Source: Aliiroseovarius marinus (GTDB lineage Bacteria; Pseudomonadota; Alphaproteobacteria; Rhodobacterales; Rhodobacteraceae). From it: a stretch of DNA of 64,000 nucleotides. A program made the translations under genes and the position numbers. Below, one piece after another: positions 28,524-38,098 of this stretch (its first letter is position 1; the number at the start of each line of letters is the position of its first letter). The DNA is taken from NCBI RefSeq assembly GCF_004360145.1, contig NZ_ML178718.1:3886-67885 (forward strand), given 5' to 3'. The notes beneath the pieces were generated by a model. It was not told where the DNA came from. It did not search any database and was given only the letters and a program-made list of their open reading frames with translations.

Positions 28524-28718
28524 ATGGCTGCTTTCGAAACCATGACTCCCGTAACCGGCGGTGTCTTCGGGGGCCGTCTGTCCGACGCCATGCGCGGTAT
28601 TGTTGCCGCTGTGGTCGCCTGGAATGACGCTCGCGAGACCCGCAACGCACTGTCGAAACTGACGGATCGCGAGCTTGAAGATATCGGGCTGTGCCGCGCC
28701 GATATCGAGGCGATCTAA
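28524..28718 (+). CDS. DUF1127 small basic/acidic protein
   Basis: The 64-residue protein (ATG at 28524, GAAGGA site) has the DUF1127 C-terminal motif ETRNALSKLTDRELEDIGL-C-R-ADI. These YjiS-like proteins are common in alphaproteobacteria; in Rhodobacter sphaeroides one (CcaF1) is co-transcribed with stress-induced small RNAs and acts in RNA metabolism. I see no CCUCCUCCC-type sRNA motif downstream here. A strong terminator follows 52 bp after the stop. Confidence 0.88.
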   Translation: MAAFETMTPVTGGVFGGRLSDAMRGIVAAVVAWNDARETRNALSKLTDRELEDIGLCRADIEAI

Positions 28719-28770
28719 GACCTCACCACTCACTGTACGAGTTGGACTGACCGAGTTTGGTCAAAACTAA

Positions 28771-28803
28771 AAAACCCGCGCTTCTCAAGCGCGGGTTTTG
28801 TTT
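28771..28803. terminator. Bidirectional intrinsic terminator, DUF1127 gene / degP
   Basis: A 13-bp perfect stem (AAAACCCGCGCTT / AAGCGCGGGTTTT, 3-nt loop) has T runs in both directions and serves the two converging genes. Confidence 0.92.
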
Positions 28804-28843
28804 TGCCCGCCAGAGCTTGTCCGGCGGGAAATCTCGTTTCGAA

Positions 28844-30334
28844 TTATTCTTCGAGGGTCAGCGCGACAAAGCGCGGATTGCCATCACGGCGCACCAGAAG
28901 CAGGACCGATTTGCGGCCGCCATCACGGGCAACCTCGAGGCTAGCTTCCAGATCCTCGATCGAGGCAACGGGCTGCTGCCCCGCTTCCGAGATCAGGTCA
29001 CCCGCACGGATGCCTTTTTCGAAGGCTTCTGTGTCTTCATCGATGTCCAGAACGGCCAAACCTTCTTCACCGGGGTTCAGACCCAGTGCCTCGCGCGTGC
29101 TGTCATCCAGCGGCGCCAGTGTCATGCCCAGAACCTTGCTGGGTTCGGCAGGCGCGGAAGGTTCTTCACCCGTTTGGTTCGAAGCAGCTACAGCGTCTTC
29201 ACGACGGCCCAGCGTCACCTTGATGGTTTCGGTTTTCCCGTCACGCAGGATCATCACGCGGACAGCCTTGCCAACCGGAGCATTGCCAACTGTGCGCACC
29301 AGCGCGCCCGAATCCGTGACATCCACACCGTCAAAGCTCAGGATCACGTCATTGACCTGAATGCCTGCGTCCTTCGCCGGACCATCCGGCACGTCCGTTA
29401 CCAGCGCTCCATCGGTGCTTTCCAGCCCAAGCGCTTCGGCAATGTCATCGGTGATGTCCTGAATGCGCACACCCAGCCACCCGCGACGAGTTTCGCCGAA
29501 CTCTTTCAGCTGGCCAACCACGCGGTCCACCACGGCCGAGGACATGGCGAAGCCGATCCCGATCGAGCCACCATTGGGGCTGAGGATCGCAGTGTTCACG
29601 CCAATCACCTGACCATCCATGTTGAACAGCGGACCACCCGAGTTGCCCCGGTTGATCGCCGCGTCGGTCTGAATGTAGTCGTCATAGCTGCCTGACAGCT
29701 CGCGGTTGCGCTGCGACACGATCCCGGCCGAGACCGAGAAGCCCTGCCCCAACGGGTTACCAACAGCCATCACCCAATCGCCAACGCGCATGATGTCGCT
29801 GTCGCCAAAGCTGACATAAGCCAGCGGCTCGTCACTTTCGACTTTCAGAAGTGCGATGTCGGTGTTCGGGTCGGTGCCAACCACCTTGGCTTCCAGTTGC
29901 TCTTCACGGTCGAAGAACTCAATCAGGATTTCGTCGGCCCCTTCAATCACGTGGTTGTTGGTGACGATGAACCCATCTTCGGAAATCACAAAGCCCGAGC
30001 CCAGAGCCTGACTGCGACGCTGGCGCTGCTGCTGGCCGCCGTTCGGACCTTGCTGGTTGCGATCAAGGAAGTCGCGGAAGAACTCTTCAAACGGGCTACC
30101 TTCCGGGATCATGGGCTGCGGGCCGCCTTCGCGCCCGGCCACAATGGTCGAGGTGGTGATATTCACCACGGCGGGGCTCACCTGTTCAGCCAGATCCGCG
30201 AAGCTTTCCGGCGCGCCACGCGCGTCTGCACGAACGGAGGTTGCCAACAATGTGGCGACCGCAAGGATCAGGGCCACAAATCCCCGATAATACTCTGTTT
30301 GCACCTGCCTAAGGGCGTATGCCTGCGCTCTCAC
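28844..30334 (-). CDS. degP: Do-family periplasmic serine protease (DegP/HtrA type)
   Basis: I start at a GTG (30334) with an AAGGAG site, giving 496 residues; the open frame continues 36 bp upstream. A signal peptide precedes ADARG. The trypsin-like domain shows the triad His in NNHVIEG, Asp in NTDIALLKV and Ser in RGNSGGPLF, followed by two PDZ domains (near residues 280-370 and 400-490). It degrades or refolds damaged envelope proteins. A Gln-rich loop follows the N-terminal region (residues about 95-110, RNQQGPNGGQQQRQRR). It follows hflKC on the same strand, a frequent alphaproteobacterial grouping. Confidence 0.95.
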   Translation of the reverse strand: MRAQAYALRQVQTEYYRGFVALILAVATLLATSVRADARGAPESFADLAEQVSPAVVNITTSTIVAGREGGPQPMIPEGSPFEEFFRDFLDRNQQGPNGGQQQRQRRSQALGSGFVISEDGFIVTNNHVIEGADEILIEFFDREEQLEAKVVGTDPNTDIALLKVESDEPLAYVSFGDSDIMRVGDWVMAVGNPLGQGFSVSAGIVSQRNRELSGSYDDYIQTDAAINRGNSGGPLFNMDGQVIGVNTAILSPNGGSIGIGFAMSSAVVDRVVGQLKEFGETRRGWLGVRIQDITDDIAEALGLESTDGALVTDVPDGPAKDAGIQVNDVILSFDGVDVTDSGALVRTVGNAPVGKAVRVMILRDGKTETIKVTLGRREDAVAASNQTGEEPSAPAEPSKVLGMTLAPLDDSTREALGLNPGEEGLAVLDIDEDTEAFEKGIRAGDLISEAGQQPVASIEDLEASLEVARDGGRKSVLLLVRRDGNPRFVALTLEE

Positions 30335-30471
30335 ACTACTCTCCTTTTCGATATCTACCGGATGATGCATCCGTTTAAATGATAGTCTCTAGATAGGAGC
30401 GGGAAAGCGCAACGCAAAGTTTGGGGGGAAAACTCACCGCTATGTGAACACACGTAACACGGCGTGAGGCG

Positions 30472-30744
30472 TCAGGCGGGGGTCACGGTGACGTGGCAGC
30501 AGTCGCCGGTGTCGACGCCAGCCTTACGGCACTGCACTTGCGTTAGATTGAAAAAATAGGCCTTTGATCCCTTTCCCCACGGGTGAATACGCCGGTGAAA
30601 CGGGGCGCAATCATTCAACGTGATTTGAGCATCAAATGATCCCGAGAACGCACGGGCGATCTCGGGCTTCACAAGGATGTAGCGGGGCAGATCGTCCTGC
30701 TTGCGCAGGATCACAGCATCAAAGCTGATCGCCCCCTGCGTCAT
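30472..30744 (-). CDS. DUF1905-like small protein
   Basis: The 90-residue protein resembles the small beta-barrel DUF1905 domain (DDLPRYILVKPEIARAF, then a late KAGVDTGDCCHVTV). The function of this family is unknown. Its ATG overlaps the DUF2065 stop by 4 bp, so it is translated with hflK - hflC - DUF2065. Assignment is by pattern only. Confidence 0.5.
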   Translation of the reverse strand: MTQGAISFDAVILRKQDDLPRYILVKPEIARAFSGSFDAQITLNDCAPFHRRIHPWGKGSKAYFFNLTQVQCRKAGVDTGDCCHVTVTPA

Positions 30745-30932
30745 GGCCGCACACCTGACAGCCAGACCAGAAGCACGCCCAGCGCAAGTGCGACCAGACC
30801 GATCATCCTCCGTTGGTCGCGGGTCATCGCCGCCATCATCGCAACCAGATCATCCAGACGCGAAGGGGCCAGTGCGAACACCAGCCCCTCGATCACGAGC
30901 ACAAGCCCGATACCTAGTATCAGAAGGCTCAT
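30741..30932 (-). CDS. DUF2065 membrane protein
   Basis: The 63-residue protein has two membrane helices (residues about 3-22 and 43-60) joined by a short basic loop with DQRRMIG. DUF2065 genes regularly lie next to hflKC in proteobacteria. It overlaps both neighbours by 4 bp (ATGA), indicating a coupled operon. Role unknown, probably associated with the HflKC complex. Confidence 0.85.
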   Translation of the reverse strand: MSLLILGIGLVLVIEGLVFALAPSRLDDLVAMMAAMTRDQRRMIGLVALALGVLLVWLSGVRP

Positions 30933-31801
30933 TGCCGACCCTGTTGCGACCCAAGATAGTCGAAGAATTCGCTATCCGGTGAAATCACCAGCGACGAATT
31001 TCCGGTGGTCAGTGAGTTCTCGTAAGCTTCCAACGAGCGCAGGAAGGTGAAGAACTCTTCGTCGCGACCCAGCGCTTCGGCCAGAATGGCAGTCCGGCGG
31101 GCATCGGCCTCACCACGCACGATCTGAGCGTTCTTGCGGGCTTCCGACACGGTTTCCACCACGGTACGATCTGCAGCTGCACGCAGACGCTGAGCGGCCT
31201 CGTTACCGCGGGCGATCTCGTCCGCTGCCAGACGCTGACGTTCAGCGCGCATACGTTCGAACGTGGCTTCAAGGTTCTGCTTGGGCAGGTCGGCGCGCTT
31301 GATGCGCACGTCGATGATCTCGACACCCAGCGACAAGGCCTGCGAACGGGCTTGATCACGGATCTGGTTCATCAGAACAACACGGTCTGCCGACAGAACG
31401 GCGCCCGAGTTTACCTTACCCAGAACCTCACGCAGTTCCGCGTTCAGAATGCGTTCCAGACGCGGCACAGCGCCCGCGATCGAGCTTGAGCCCACCGCAC
31501 GACGGAACTGCTTGGCATCCGCAACACGCCAACGGGCGAACGCGTCGACCTCAAGGCGGCGACCGTCAACCGGCGTAACTTCCAGCTTGCGGGTATCCAA
31601 TGGCAGGATACGGTCGTCATACTTGACGATCTCATGCAGGAACGGGATTTTGAAGTTCAGGCCCGGCTCGCGAATTTCAGCGGTAACTTCACCGAACCAC
31701 AGGCGCAGAGCCGTTTCACGTTCGTCCACGATATAGACCGCCTGCAGCGCACCAAACACCAGACCGGCCAGAACGAAAAGAGCAACTTGAGTACGTTTCA
31801 T
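30929..31801 (-). CDS. hflC: FtsH modulator HflC
   Basis: The 290-residue protein has an N-terminal anchor (residues about 6-24) and an SPFH/prohibitin domain with the HflC signatures VDERETALRLWFGEV and RRAVG-x-RLERILNAELRE. It forms with HflK a large periplasmic cage around FtsH hexamers that restrains proteolysis of membrane proteins. Its start shares a base with the hflK stop. FtsH is encoded in the same window but in another operon. Confidence 0.96.
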   Translation of the reverse strand: MKRTQVALFVLAGLVFGALQAVYIVDERETALRLWFGEVTAEIREPGLNFKIPFLHEIVKYDDRILPLDTRKLEVTPVDGRRLEVDAFARWRVADAKQFRRAVGSSSIAGAVPRLERILNAELREVLGKVNSGAVLSADRVVLMNQIRDQARSQALSLGVEIIDVRIKRADLPKQNLEATFERMRAERQRLAADEIARGNEAAQRLRAAADRTVVETVSEARKNAQIVRGEADARRTAILAEALGRDEEFFTFLRSLEAYENSLTTGNSSLVISPDSEFFDYLGSQQGRQ

Positions 31802-32958
31802 CAGTTCGACCCTCCGCTGTTTGAATTCGACTTATTCAGCTCGTTCAGGGGCAGATAGGGTACAACACCGCTTCCACCACCGATGGCTTCATCCAGAATG
31901 ACCTTATCGATGTTGGTCATGACTTTTTCCAACGTCTCAAGATACAGACGCTTGCGGGTGATGTCCTGCGCCTTCTGGTATTCTTCGAACACAGCCAAGA
32001 AGCGTGCAGCTTCACCTTCGGCTTCGTTCACGACCTGCGCGCGATAACCTTCGGCCTGCTCCAACAACTGCGCCGCTTCACCACGGGCCGCAGCCACAAC
32101 GCGGTTGGCGTAGGCGTCCGCTTGTTTCTGCAGCGTGTCGCGGGTTTGTTCCGCAGCCTGCACTTCACGGAAGCTGTCGATAACTTCAGCAGGCGGGTCG
32201 GCGCGGTCAAAGTTCACACGAATGATGTTCACGCCTGACTGATAGCCGTCGAGCGTGGACTGAATCAGTTCTTCCAGCTCTTGCGCAATCACACCACGAT
32301 CCGAGGTCAGGACCGGCGCCAGAAGCGAACGCGCGATAATCTCGCGCATGGCCGATTCCGACACAGCCTGAATGGTGTTTTCAGGGGCTGCCAGGTTGAA
32401 CACGAATTTCTCGATATCCGAGATGTTCCACACAACCTGGAAGTCGATGTCGACGATGTTTTCATCCCCGGTCAGCATCAGACCTTCAGATGTACCATCA
32501 CCAATGTTAATGACGTTTTCACGCGTCGTAGCATAGATTTCCTTGGTCACGATGGGCCAAGGGGCAAAGTTCAAGCCCTCTTCCCCAACGCCGTAGCGCT
32601 CACCAAACAGCAGCTCGACCGATTGCTCGGACGTGTCTACGCGGTAGAAGCTGGCAAAAACCCAAACGGCAGCAGCAACAAGCGCGATCAGCAGGATCGA
32701 GCCGCGCCCGATGCTAGGACCGCCCGCGCCTTGACCACCGCGACCGCCGCCTTTGCGACTGTCACCTCGGCCACCCATGAGCACGCGCAGTTGCTCTTGG
32801 CCTTTTTTCATCAGCTCGTCGATTTCCGGGATCTGGGGATTGTCACCGCCGGGGCGATTATTGCCGCCGCGGTTGCCACCATTGTTCGAGGGGGGACGTC
32901 CGTCAGAGCCGCCACGGTTTCCACCGCCGCCCCAGGGACCGCCATTATCGCTGGCCAT
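31801..32958 (-). CDS. hflK: FtsH modulator HflK
   Basis: The 385-residue protein has a Gly/Asn-rich cytoplasmic N-terminus (about residues 1-75, many GG and NNGG runs), one membrane helix (about 85-105) and an SPFH domain ending in a Gly/Ser/Asn tail. The FGERYGVGEEGLNFAPWP segment is typical of HflK. It pairs with HflC. It is first in the operon hflK - hflC - DUF2065 - DUF1905. Confidence 0.96.
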   Translation of the reverse strand: MASDNGGPWGGGGNRGGSDGRPPSNNGGNRGGNNRPGGDNPQIPEIDELMKKGQEQLRVLMGGRGDSRKGGGRGGQGAGGPSIGRGSILLIALVAAAVWVFASFYRVDTSEQSVELLFGERYGVGEEGLNFAPWPIVTKEIYATTRENVINIGDGTSEGLMLTGDENIVDIDFQVVWNISDIEKFVFNLAAPENTIQAVSESAMREIIARSLLAPVLTSDRGVIAQELEELIQSTLDGYQSGVNIIRVNFDRADPPAEVIDSFREVQAAEQTRDTLQKQADAYANRVVAAARGEAAQLLEQAEGYRAQVVNEAEGEAARFLAVFEEYQKAQDITRKRLYLETLEKVMTNIDKVILDEAIGGGSGVVPYLPLNELNKSNSNSGGSN

Positions 32959-33033
32959 CTGGTCCTATTCCTTCCGTGTTAAAAACAGGGTTTCGCGCTC
33001 ATAACTGGCCCTTCGGGGCACAGATTTCAAGGC

Positions 33034-33058
33034 AAAGGGGACGCATTGCGCCCCCTTT
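33034..33058 (-). terminator. Hairpin after glutathione reductase gene
   Basis: AAAGGGG / CCCCTTT arms bracket a GCGC-rich loop 30 bp after the gor stop; the following minus-strand T content is weak, so this is a candidate only. Confidence 0.4.
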
Positions 33059-33087
33059 TCATGTGTTTAGATGTCGTAATCGTCAGA

Positions 33088-34455
33088 TCAGTCGCTACGG
33101 GTGGGCGACTTCATCAGCACGATCTCTTCCGACATGGTCGGGTGAACGGCCACGGTCCGGTCGAAATCGGCCTTGGTTGCGCCCATTTTTATCGCCACGG
33201 CGGCCAGCTGGATCATCTCGCCCGCGCCGTCTCCGACGATATGCACGCCCAGCACTTTTTGGGTCTCTTGGCTGACGATCAGCTTGAACAGCACGCGTTC
33301 ATTCGATCCGATGAAGCTTTTCTGCATCGGGCGGAAGGCAGCGCAATAGACGTCGATCTTTTCCTGTGCGCGGGCGTCTTCTTCGGACAGGCCCACGGTG
33401 CCGTACTCCGGCTGGGTAAACACGGCCGAGGCCACATTTTCGTGATCCGGCTTCGTCGGGTTGCCGTTGAAGACGGTTTCGACGAACGCCATGCCTTCGC
33501 GGATCGCAACCGGGGTCAGGGTGATCCGGTTGGTGACATCGCCCACCGCATAGATCGACGGGACCGAGGTCTGGCTATAGTCATCCACGACCACTTCCCC
33601 GCCGCGACCCAGCTTCACGCCGGTCTCTTCCAAGCCAAGCCCATCGGTGTTCGGCACACGACCGGTGGCAAAGAGCACCTGATCAAACACCTCTTCACGC
33701 CCATCGGTGCCCTTGACCCAGATGGCGCCATCACGCTCTTCCATACGTTCGACTTCAAGGCCGACATGCAGGTCCACACCGCGTTCGCGGATATGCTCGG
33801 CCAGGAACCCGCGCACTTCGTCGTCAAAGCCGCGCAGGATCTGCGCGCCGCGATACCATTGGGCGACGTGACTTCCCAGACCGTTGAAAATGCAGGCAAA
33901 CTCGGTCGCGATATAGCCGCCTCCGACGATCAGAATACGTTCAGGGAACTCTTCCAGACTGAACACTTCGTTCGAGGTGATGCCCAGCTCGGCCGCGCCC
34001 GGCGTGTCGGGAATGAACGGTCGCCCGCCAGTGGCCACAAGGATGTGCTTGGCGGTAAAAGTTTGCCCCGTCGACAGCTCGACCGTATGGGCGTCTTTCA
34101 CCACCGCACGCGCGTTATAAATGTCAGCGCCAGAGTTGCCGAGGTTGCGGGTATAGATACCTTCCAGCCGCTCAAGTTCGGCATGCAGCGCGGGGCGGAA
34201 CGTGCCCTTCCAATCAAATTCGCCACGCGCATTGCCCTGCCAGCCATAGGCGGCAGCATCCGCAGCAGCGGGACCATGTTGCGAGGCAAAGACCATCAGC
34301 TTTTTCGGCACACAGCCGCGGATGACACAGGTGCCGCCCATGCGGAACTCTTCCGCCAGCGCCACTTTCGCGCCGCCTTCGGCTGCCACACGACCAGCGC
34401 GCACGCCGCCCGAGCCGCCACCGATTACAAAGAGGTCATAGTCAAATCCGCTCAT
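33088..34455 (-). CDS. gor: Glutathione-disulfide reductase
   Basis: The 455-residue flavoprotein starts at the ATG at 34455, since GAAAGG lies too close to the ATG 6 bp upstream. It has the FAD site GGGSGGVRAG, the redox pair GGTCVIRGCVPKK (two Cys five apart), an NADP Rossmann loop GGGYIATEFA and the C-terminal His-Pro-Thr segment (VAVHPTMSEE) with the catalytic His. It recycles oxidised glutathione using NADPH. It follows rpiA, which feeds the pentose phosphate route that makes NADPH. Confidence 0.93.
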   Translation of the reverse strand: MSGFDYDLFVIGGGSGGVRAGRVAAEGGAKVALAEEFRMGGTCVIRGCVPKKLMVFASQHGPAAADAAAYGWQGNARGEFDWKGTFRPALHAELERLEGIYTRNLGNSGADIYNARAVVKDAHTVELSTGQTFTAKHILVATGGRPFIPDTPGAAELGITSNEVFSLEEFPERILIVGGGYIATEFACIFNGLGSHVAQWYRGAQILRGFDDEVRGFLAEHIRERGVDLHVGLEVERMEERDGAIWVKGTDGREEVFDQVLFATGRVPNTDGLGLEETGVKLGRGGEVVVDDYSQTSVPSIYAVGDVTNRITLTPVAIREGMAFVETVFNGNPTKPDHENVASAVFTQPEYGTVGLSEEDARAQEKIDVYCAAFRPMQKSFIGSNERVLFKLIVSQETQKVLGVHIVGDGAGEMIQLAAVAIKMGATKADFDRTVAVHPTMSEEIVLMKSPTRSD

Positions 34456-34592
34456 ATTCATTGCCTTTCACGTCCCACCCGGTCGGGTGCGCATCACATC
34501 GAGGTTTGCATCCGCTGAAAGCTAGGGGCTTGGCACGCGGCTTTCCACCCCCAGAATTGACACATTGATCACGTTTCCGCGTCTGATACCGA

Positions 34593-35375
34593 TCAGAGAT
34601 CCGCGAAGATGTTGGCGTCCTGCCCGGTTTCCACCTGCACCTCTTTCAAAGTGCCATCGGTCAGGTCCGTCACCTCGATCCGCCCATCGCCGTGCCCCAA
34701 CACCACCATGTCGCAAATGTCGATGAACAGTCCGTTCTCGACCACGGCTGGCACCTGGTTCAACGCAAGCGCCAAATGACGCGGGTCGCCAATCCGTTTC
34801 AGGTGTAAGTCGATGATATGATTGCCTTCATCCGTCACAAAGGGCGTGTCATCGATCATCCGTACCACAGCTTCCCACCCCAGCACATCCATCCCGTCCA
34901 ACATCGCCTCGACCGTAGCGCGGGTGGTTTGCAGGCCGAAGGGAATAACCTCGATCGGCAGGGGAAACGCGCCAAGATGGGCTACGGATTTTGACTGGTC
35001 CGCAATCACGATCATCCGGTCCGAGGCCGAGGCCACAAGCTTTTCATGCAACAGCGCCCCGCCACCCCCTTTGATCAGGGTCAGATCAGCGTCGTATTCG
35101 TCGGTCCCGTCAATGGTCACATCCAGCCACTTGACCTCGTCCAAAGTCGAGATCCGCAGGCCAGCCCCTTGTGCCAGTGCAGCAGTACGGCGGCTGGTCG
35201 GCACGCAGACAATATTCAGGCCTTCCTCGCGCACGCGTTCGCCAAGATATTTGACCATCCAAGCCGATGTCGACCCGGTCCCCAGCCCAACGCTCATCCC
35301 ATCTTCGACGAACTGCACGGCGTATTTCGCCGCGATGCTTTTTGCCGTGTCGATAGGTGAAAGTTCTGCGGTCAT
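34593..35375 (-). CDS. rpiA: Ribose-5-phosphate isomerase A
   Basis: The 260-residue protein has the RpiA phosphate loop GLGTGSTSAWMV, the catalytic segment with DGTDEYDADLTLIKGGGGALLHEK (Asp and Lys of the active site) and a final GHGDGRIEVTD stretch. It interconverts ribose-5-P and ribulose-5-P in the cytoplasm. It is 137 bp upstream of gor on the same strand and divergent from a GST gene. Confidence 0.96.
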   Translation of the reverse strand: MTAELSPIDTAKSIAAKYAVQFVEDGMSVGLGTGSTSAWMVKYLGERVREEGLNIVCVPTSRRTAALAQGAGLRISTLDEVKWLDVTIDGTDEYDADLTLIKGGGGALLHEKLVASASDRMIVIADQSKSVAHLGAFPLPIEVIPFGLQTTRATVEAMLDGMDVLGWEAVVRMIDDTPFVTDEGNHIIDLHLKRIGDPRHLALALNQVPAVVENGLFIDICDMVVLGHGDGRIEVTDLTDGTLKEVQVETGQDANIFADL

Positions 35376-35504
35376 ATCAACGAATCCCTCAAACCAAACA
35401 ACTGTTGCGCAGTTTATAAGGCGCAGCCCCTACATTGGCGAGTACCGAGCCAAACCGGCAACTTTTTTCTGGTCACTTTGCTTGCGATTTGATTGTGTCG
35501 CCGC

Positions 35505-36188
35505 ATGTTGAGACTTCACTACGCCCCCGACAACGCCTCCCTGATTATCCGGCTCGTGCTGGAGGAACTCGGCGAGCCTTACGAAACCGTTCTGGTCGAC
35601 CGCGGCAGCAATGCGCAGCAAAGCCCGGCCTATCTGAAGGTCAATCCGATGGGGACGATCCCGGCGCTTGAGACCCCGCATGGGGTGGTCTTTGAAACCG
35701 CCGCGATCCTTCTGTGGCTGTGTGACCGCGCGGGGCGACTGGCCCCCGCCGTGGACAGCCCGGATCGTGGGGCGTTTCTGTCATGGATGATGGTGGCGTC
35801 AAACGGACTTCAGATGGATTTGCGCCAGCATTTCTATGCTGAACGATTCACCGCAGGGCCGGCCGAAGATCACCGACGCATCGTCGCCAAGCGCCTGAAG
35901 GGCCATCTGGATCGGTACGAGGCGCTGCTGGGCGAAGGGCATGACTGGTTTGGGGGCGAGGCACCGACCGCCTTGGACTATTACGTCGCCACGCCCCTGC
36001 GCTGGTTTGCACTGTATCTGCGGGACGAACCGTGGTTCGTGCTCGGCCACTGGCCGCGCCTGCAATCTCTCGCCAAGCGGATCGAGGCGCGACCGGCAAT
36101 GCAAGCCGCCATGGTCGCCGAGGGATTGGGCGAGAAGCCGCTAAGCAACCCCTCGCCCGCAAATCCGCCGGAAGGGGTGGCGCTGTAG
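35505..36188 (+). CDS. Glutathione S-transferase family protein
   Basis: From the ATG at 35505 the protein is 227 residues. It has an N-terminal thioredoxin-like domain with LRLHYAPDNASLI, the cis-Pro segment MGTIPALE and the E-T/S glutathione gamma-Glu contact (FETAAILLWL), followed by the helical C-terminal domain. Substrate unknown. It is transcribed divergently from rpiA, next to the gor gene, which suggests joint action in glutathione metabolism, as inference. Confidence 0.87.
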   Translation: MLRLHYAPDNASLIIRLVLEELGEPYETVLVDRGSNAQQSPAYLKVNPMGTIPALETPHGVVFETAAILLWLCDRAGRLAPAVDSPDRGAFLSWMMVASNGLQMDLRQHFYAERFTAGPAEDHRRIVAKRLKGHLDRYEALLGEGHDWFGGEAPTALDYYVATPLRWFALYLRDEPWFVLGHWPRLQSLAKRIEARPAMQAAMVAEGLGEKPLSNPSPANPPEGVAL

Positions 36189-36253
36189 GGCGCCATCTGG
36201 ACAATCCATCCCCGGCATCTGAGACTGTCGGGACAGCAACATGGGCGCAGGAC

Positions 36254-36607
36254 ATGGGCAAGGTTTTCTATCTCACGCTTGGGTGGTGCGCCGTCGCGCT
36301 TGGCCTTCTCGGGGTTATTCTGCCCGTGCTGCCGACCACGCCCTTTCTGCTGGTCGCGGCCTTTGCCTTCGGCAACAGCAGCCCGCGCGCCCGTGCGTGG
36401 TTGATTGACCACGCCCATTTCGGCCCCGCCATCCGCGACTGGGAAGAGCGTGGTGCGATCTCGCGCCGGGCAAAAACACTGGCCGTCAGCATGATGACGC
36501 TCGTCCTTGCCGTCTCGCTGATCTTGGGCGCCCCGTGGTGGGTGGTGCTGGCGCAAGTACTGCTGATGGGTGCGGGGGCCGCGTTCATTCTAACCCGCCC
36601 AGATTGA
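36254..36607 (+). CDS. DUF454 (YbaN-like) inner membrane protein
   Basis: The 117-residue protein has the DUF454 signature LGVILPVLPTTPFLLVAAFAF and FGPAIRDWEERGAI. Three to four membrane helices are predicted by eye. Family function is unknown; YbaN in E. coli is an uncharacterised inner membrane protein. The ATG at 36254 has a weak CAGGAC site. Confidence 0.85.
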   Translation: MGKVFYLTLGWCAVALGLLGVILPVLPTTPFLLVAAFAFGNSSPRARAWLIDHAHFGPAIRDWEERGAISRRAKTLAVSMMTLVLAVSLILGAPWWVVLAQVLLMGAGAAFILTRPD

Positions 36608-36700
36608 CCGGAACGCGATTGGCGTAAAAACTGTCGCTTTTTCACGCACCTACTTGCGGAAAATCCGCACAATGGTCTGATGTAACCAAGCGAGGTCAAA

Positions 36701-38080
36701 ATGTTCCTGTCTGTATTCGACATGTTCAAAGTCGGGGTCGGCCCCAGTTCGTCCCACACGATGGGGCCAATGGTTGCGGGTGCCCGCTTTTTGGAATTGC
36801 TGCGTGAACAACCCTTCCAGGTGCATGGGCTGAAAGCCTCGCTGCATGGCTCGCTTGCCTTTACCGGCGTTGGCCACGCGACCGACCGTGCAACCATTCT
36901 GGGCCTCGCGGGCTTCCTGCCCGACAGCTATGACCACGCCCAAGCCGAGGCCGCGCTGGCGGATATCGAGGCAACTGGCACTGTGTCGCCTGACGGTCTG
37001 GGCACGCTGAAATTCGCACCGAAAACTGACCTGATCTTCGACTATGACCACCCCCTGCCCGGCCATGCCAATGGCATGCAGCTGATGGCCACCGATGCGC
37101 AAGGCGACGTTGTGGTGCGCGAGACCTATTATTCGATCGGCGGCGGATTTGTTGTGACCGAGGCCGAACAGGCACAAGAAGCCACGCTGGACGCGCAGGA
37201 CGCGAAAGTTCATCCCTACCCGTTTGAAAACGCCGTGCAGATGCTTGAGATGGCGAAGGCCTCGGGCAAGAGCATCGCGGACATGAAACGCGCCAACGAG
37301 CTGGTGCATATGGGCCCCGCGAGCTTGGCCGAAAAGCTGGATCGGATCTGGGAGGTCATGCAGGACTGTATCCAGCGCGGGCTGGCGAACGAGGGCATCT
37401 TGCCCGGTGGCTTGATGGTCAAGCGCCGCGCCAAAGCCATCTATGATAGTCTAATCGCTGAGCAAGGCCTGAACCTGACCGCCCCGCACACGATCAACGA
37501 CTGGATGAGCGTCTATGCCATGGCAGTGAACGAAGAAAACGCCGCCGGTGGACAGGTTGTGACCAGCCCGACCAACGGGGCCGCGGGCGTGTTGCCTGCC
37601 ACGGTCTATTACTGGCTGAACCACGTCCCGGGCGCGTCTACATCGCGCATCCACGACTTCCTACTGACGGCCTCGGCCATCGGGGCCATCGTCAAGCACA
37701 ACGCGTCGATCTCGGGTGCCGAAGCAGGGTGTCAGGCCGAGGTTGGATCGGCCAGCGCCATGGCCGCTGCCGGCCTGTGCGCCGTTATGGGAGGCACACC
37801 GGAACAAGTTGAAAATGCAGCGGAAATCGCACTTGAGCACCACCTTGGCCTAACCTGCGACCCCGTGCGCGGATTGGTGCAGGTTCCCTGCATCGAACGG
37901 AACGGTCTGGGCGCGATCAAAGCGGTCTCAGCCGCCTCTCTGGCGTTGCGCGGCGACGGCACCCATCTGGTGCCGCTGGACGCCTGCATCAAGACGATGT
38001 TCGAGACCGGTCAGGACATGAGCGAGAAGTACAAAGAGACTTCACTCGGTGGTCTGGCGGTCAACGTTCCGAACTGCTGA
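36701..38080 (+). CDS. sdaA: L-serine ammonia-lyase, iron-sulfur-dependent
   Basis: The 459-residue single-chain enzyme has the N-terminal signature [14 protein letters not shown] and in the C-terminal half the Cys-bearing segments [14 protein letters not shown] and [20 protein letters not shown], which ligate the 4Fe-4S cluster used for dehydration. It converts L-serine to pyruvate and ammonia. Its stop is 18 bp from the end of the converging thiamine pyrophosphokinase gene. Confidence 0.96.
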   Translation: MFLSVFDMFKVGVGPSSSHTMGPMVAGARFLELLREQPFQVHGLKASLHGSLAFTGVGHATDRATILGLAGFLPDSYDHAQAEAALADIEATGTVSPDGLGTLKFAPKTDLIFDYDHPLPGHANGMQLMATDAQGDVVVRETYYSIGGGFVVTEAEQAQEATLDAQDAKVHPYPFENAVQMLEMAKASGKSIADMKRANELVHMGPASLAEKLDRIWEVMQDCIQRGLANEGILPGGLMVKRRAKAIYDSLIAEQGLNLTAPHTINDWMSVYAMAVNEENAAGGQVVTSPTNGAAGVLPATVYYWLNHVPGASTSRIHDFLLTASAIGAIVKHNASISGAEAGCQAEVGSASAMAAAGLCAVMGGTPEQVENAAEIALEHHLGLTCDPVRGLVQVPCIERNGLGAIKAVSAASLALRGDGTHLVPLDACIKTMFETGQDMSEKYKETSLGGLAVNVPNC

Positions 38081-38098
38081 TCGCCTGACGTTCCGGGC

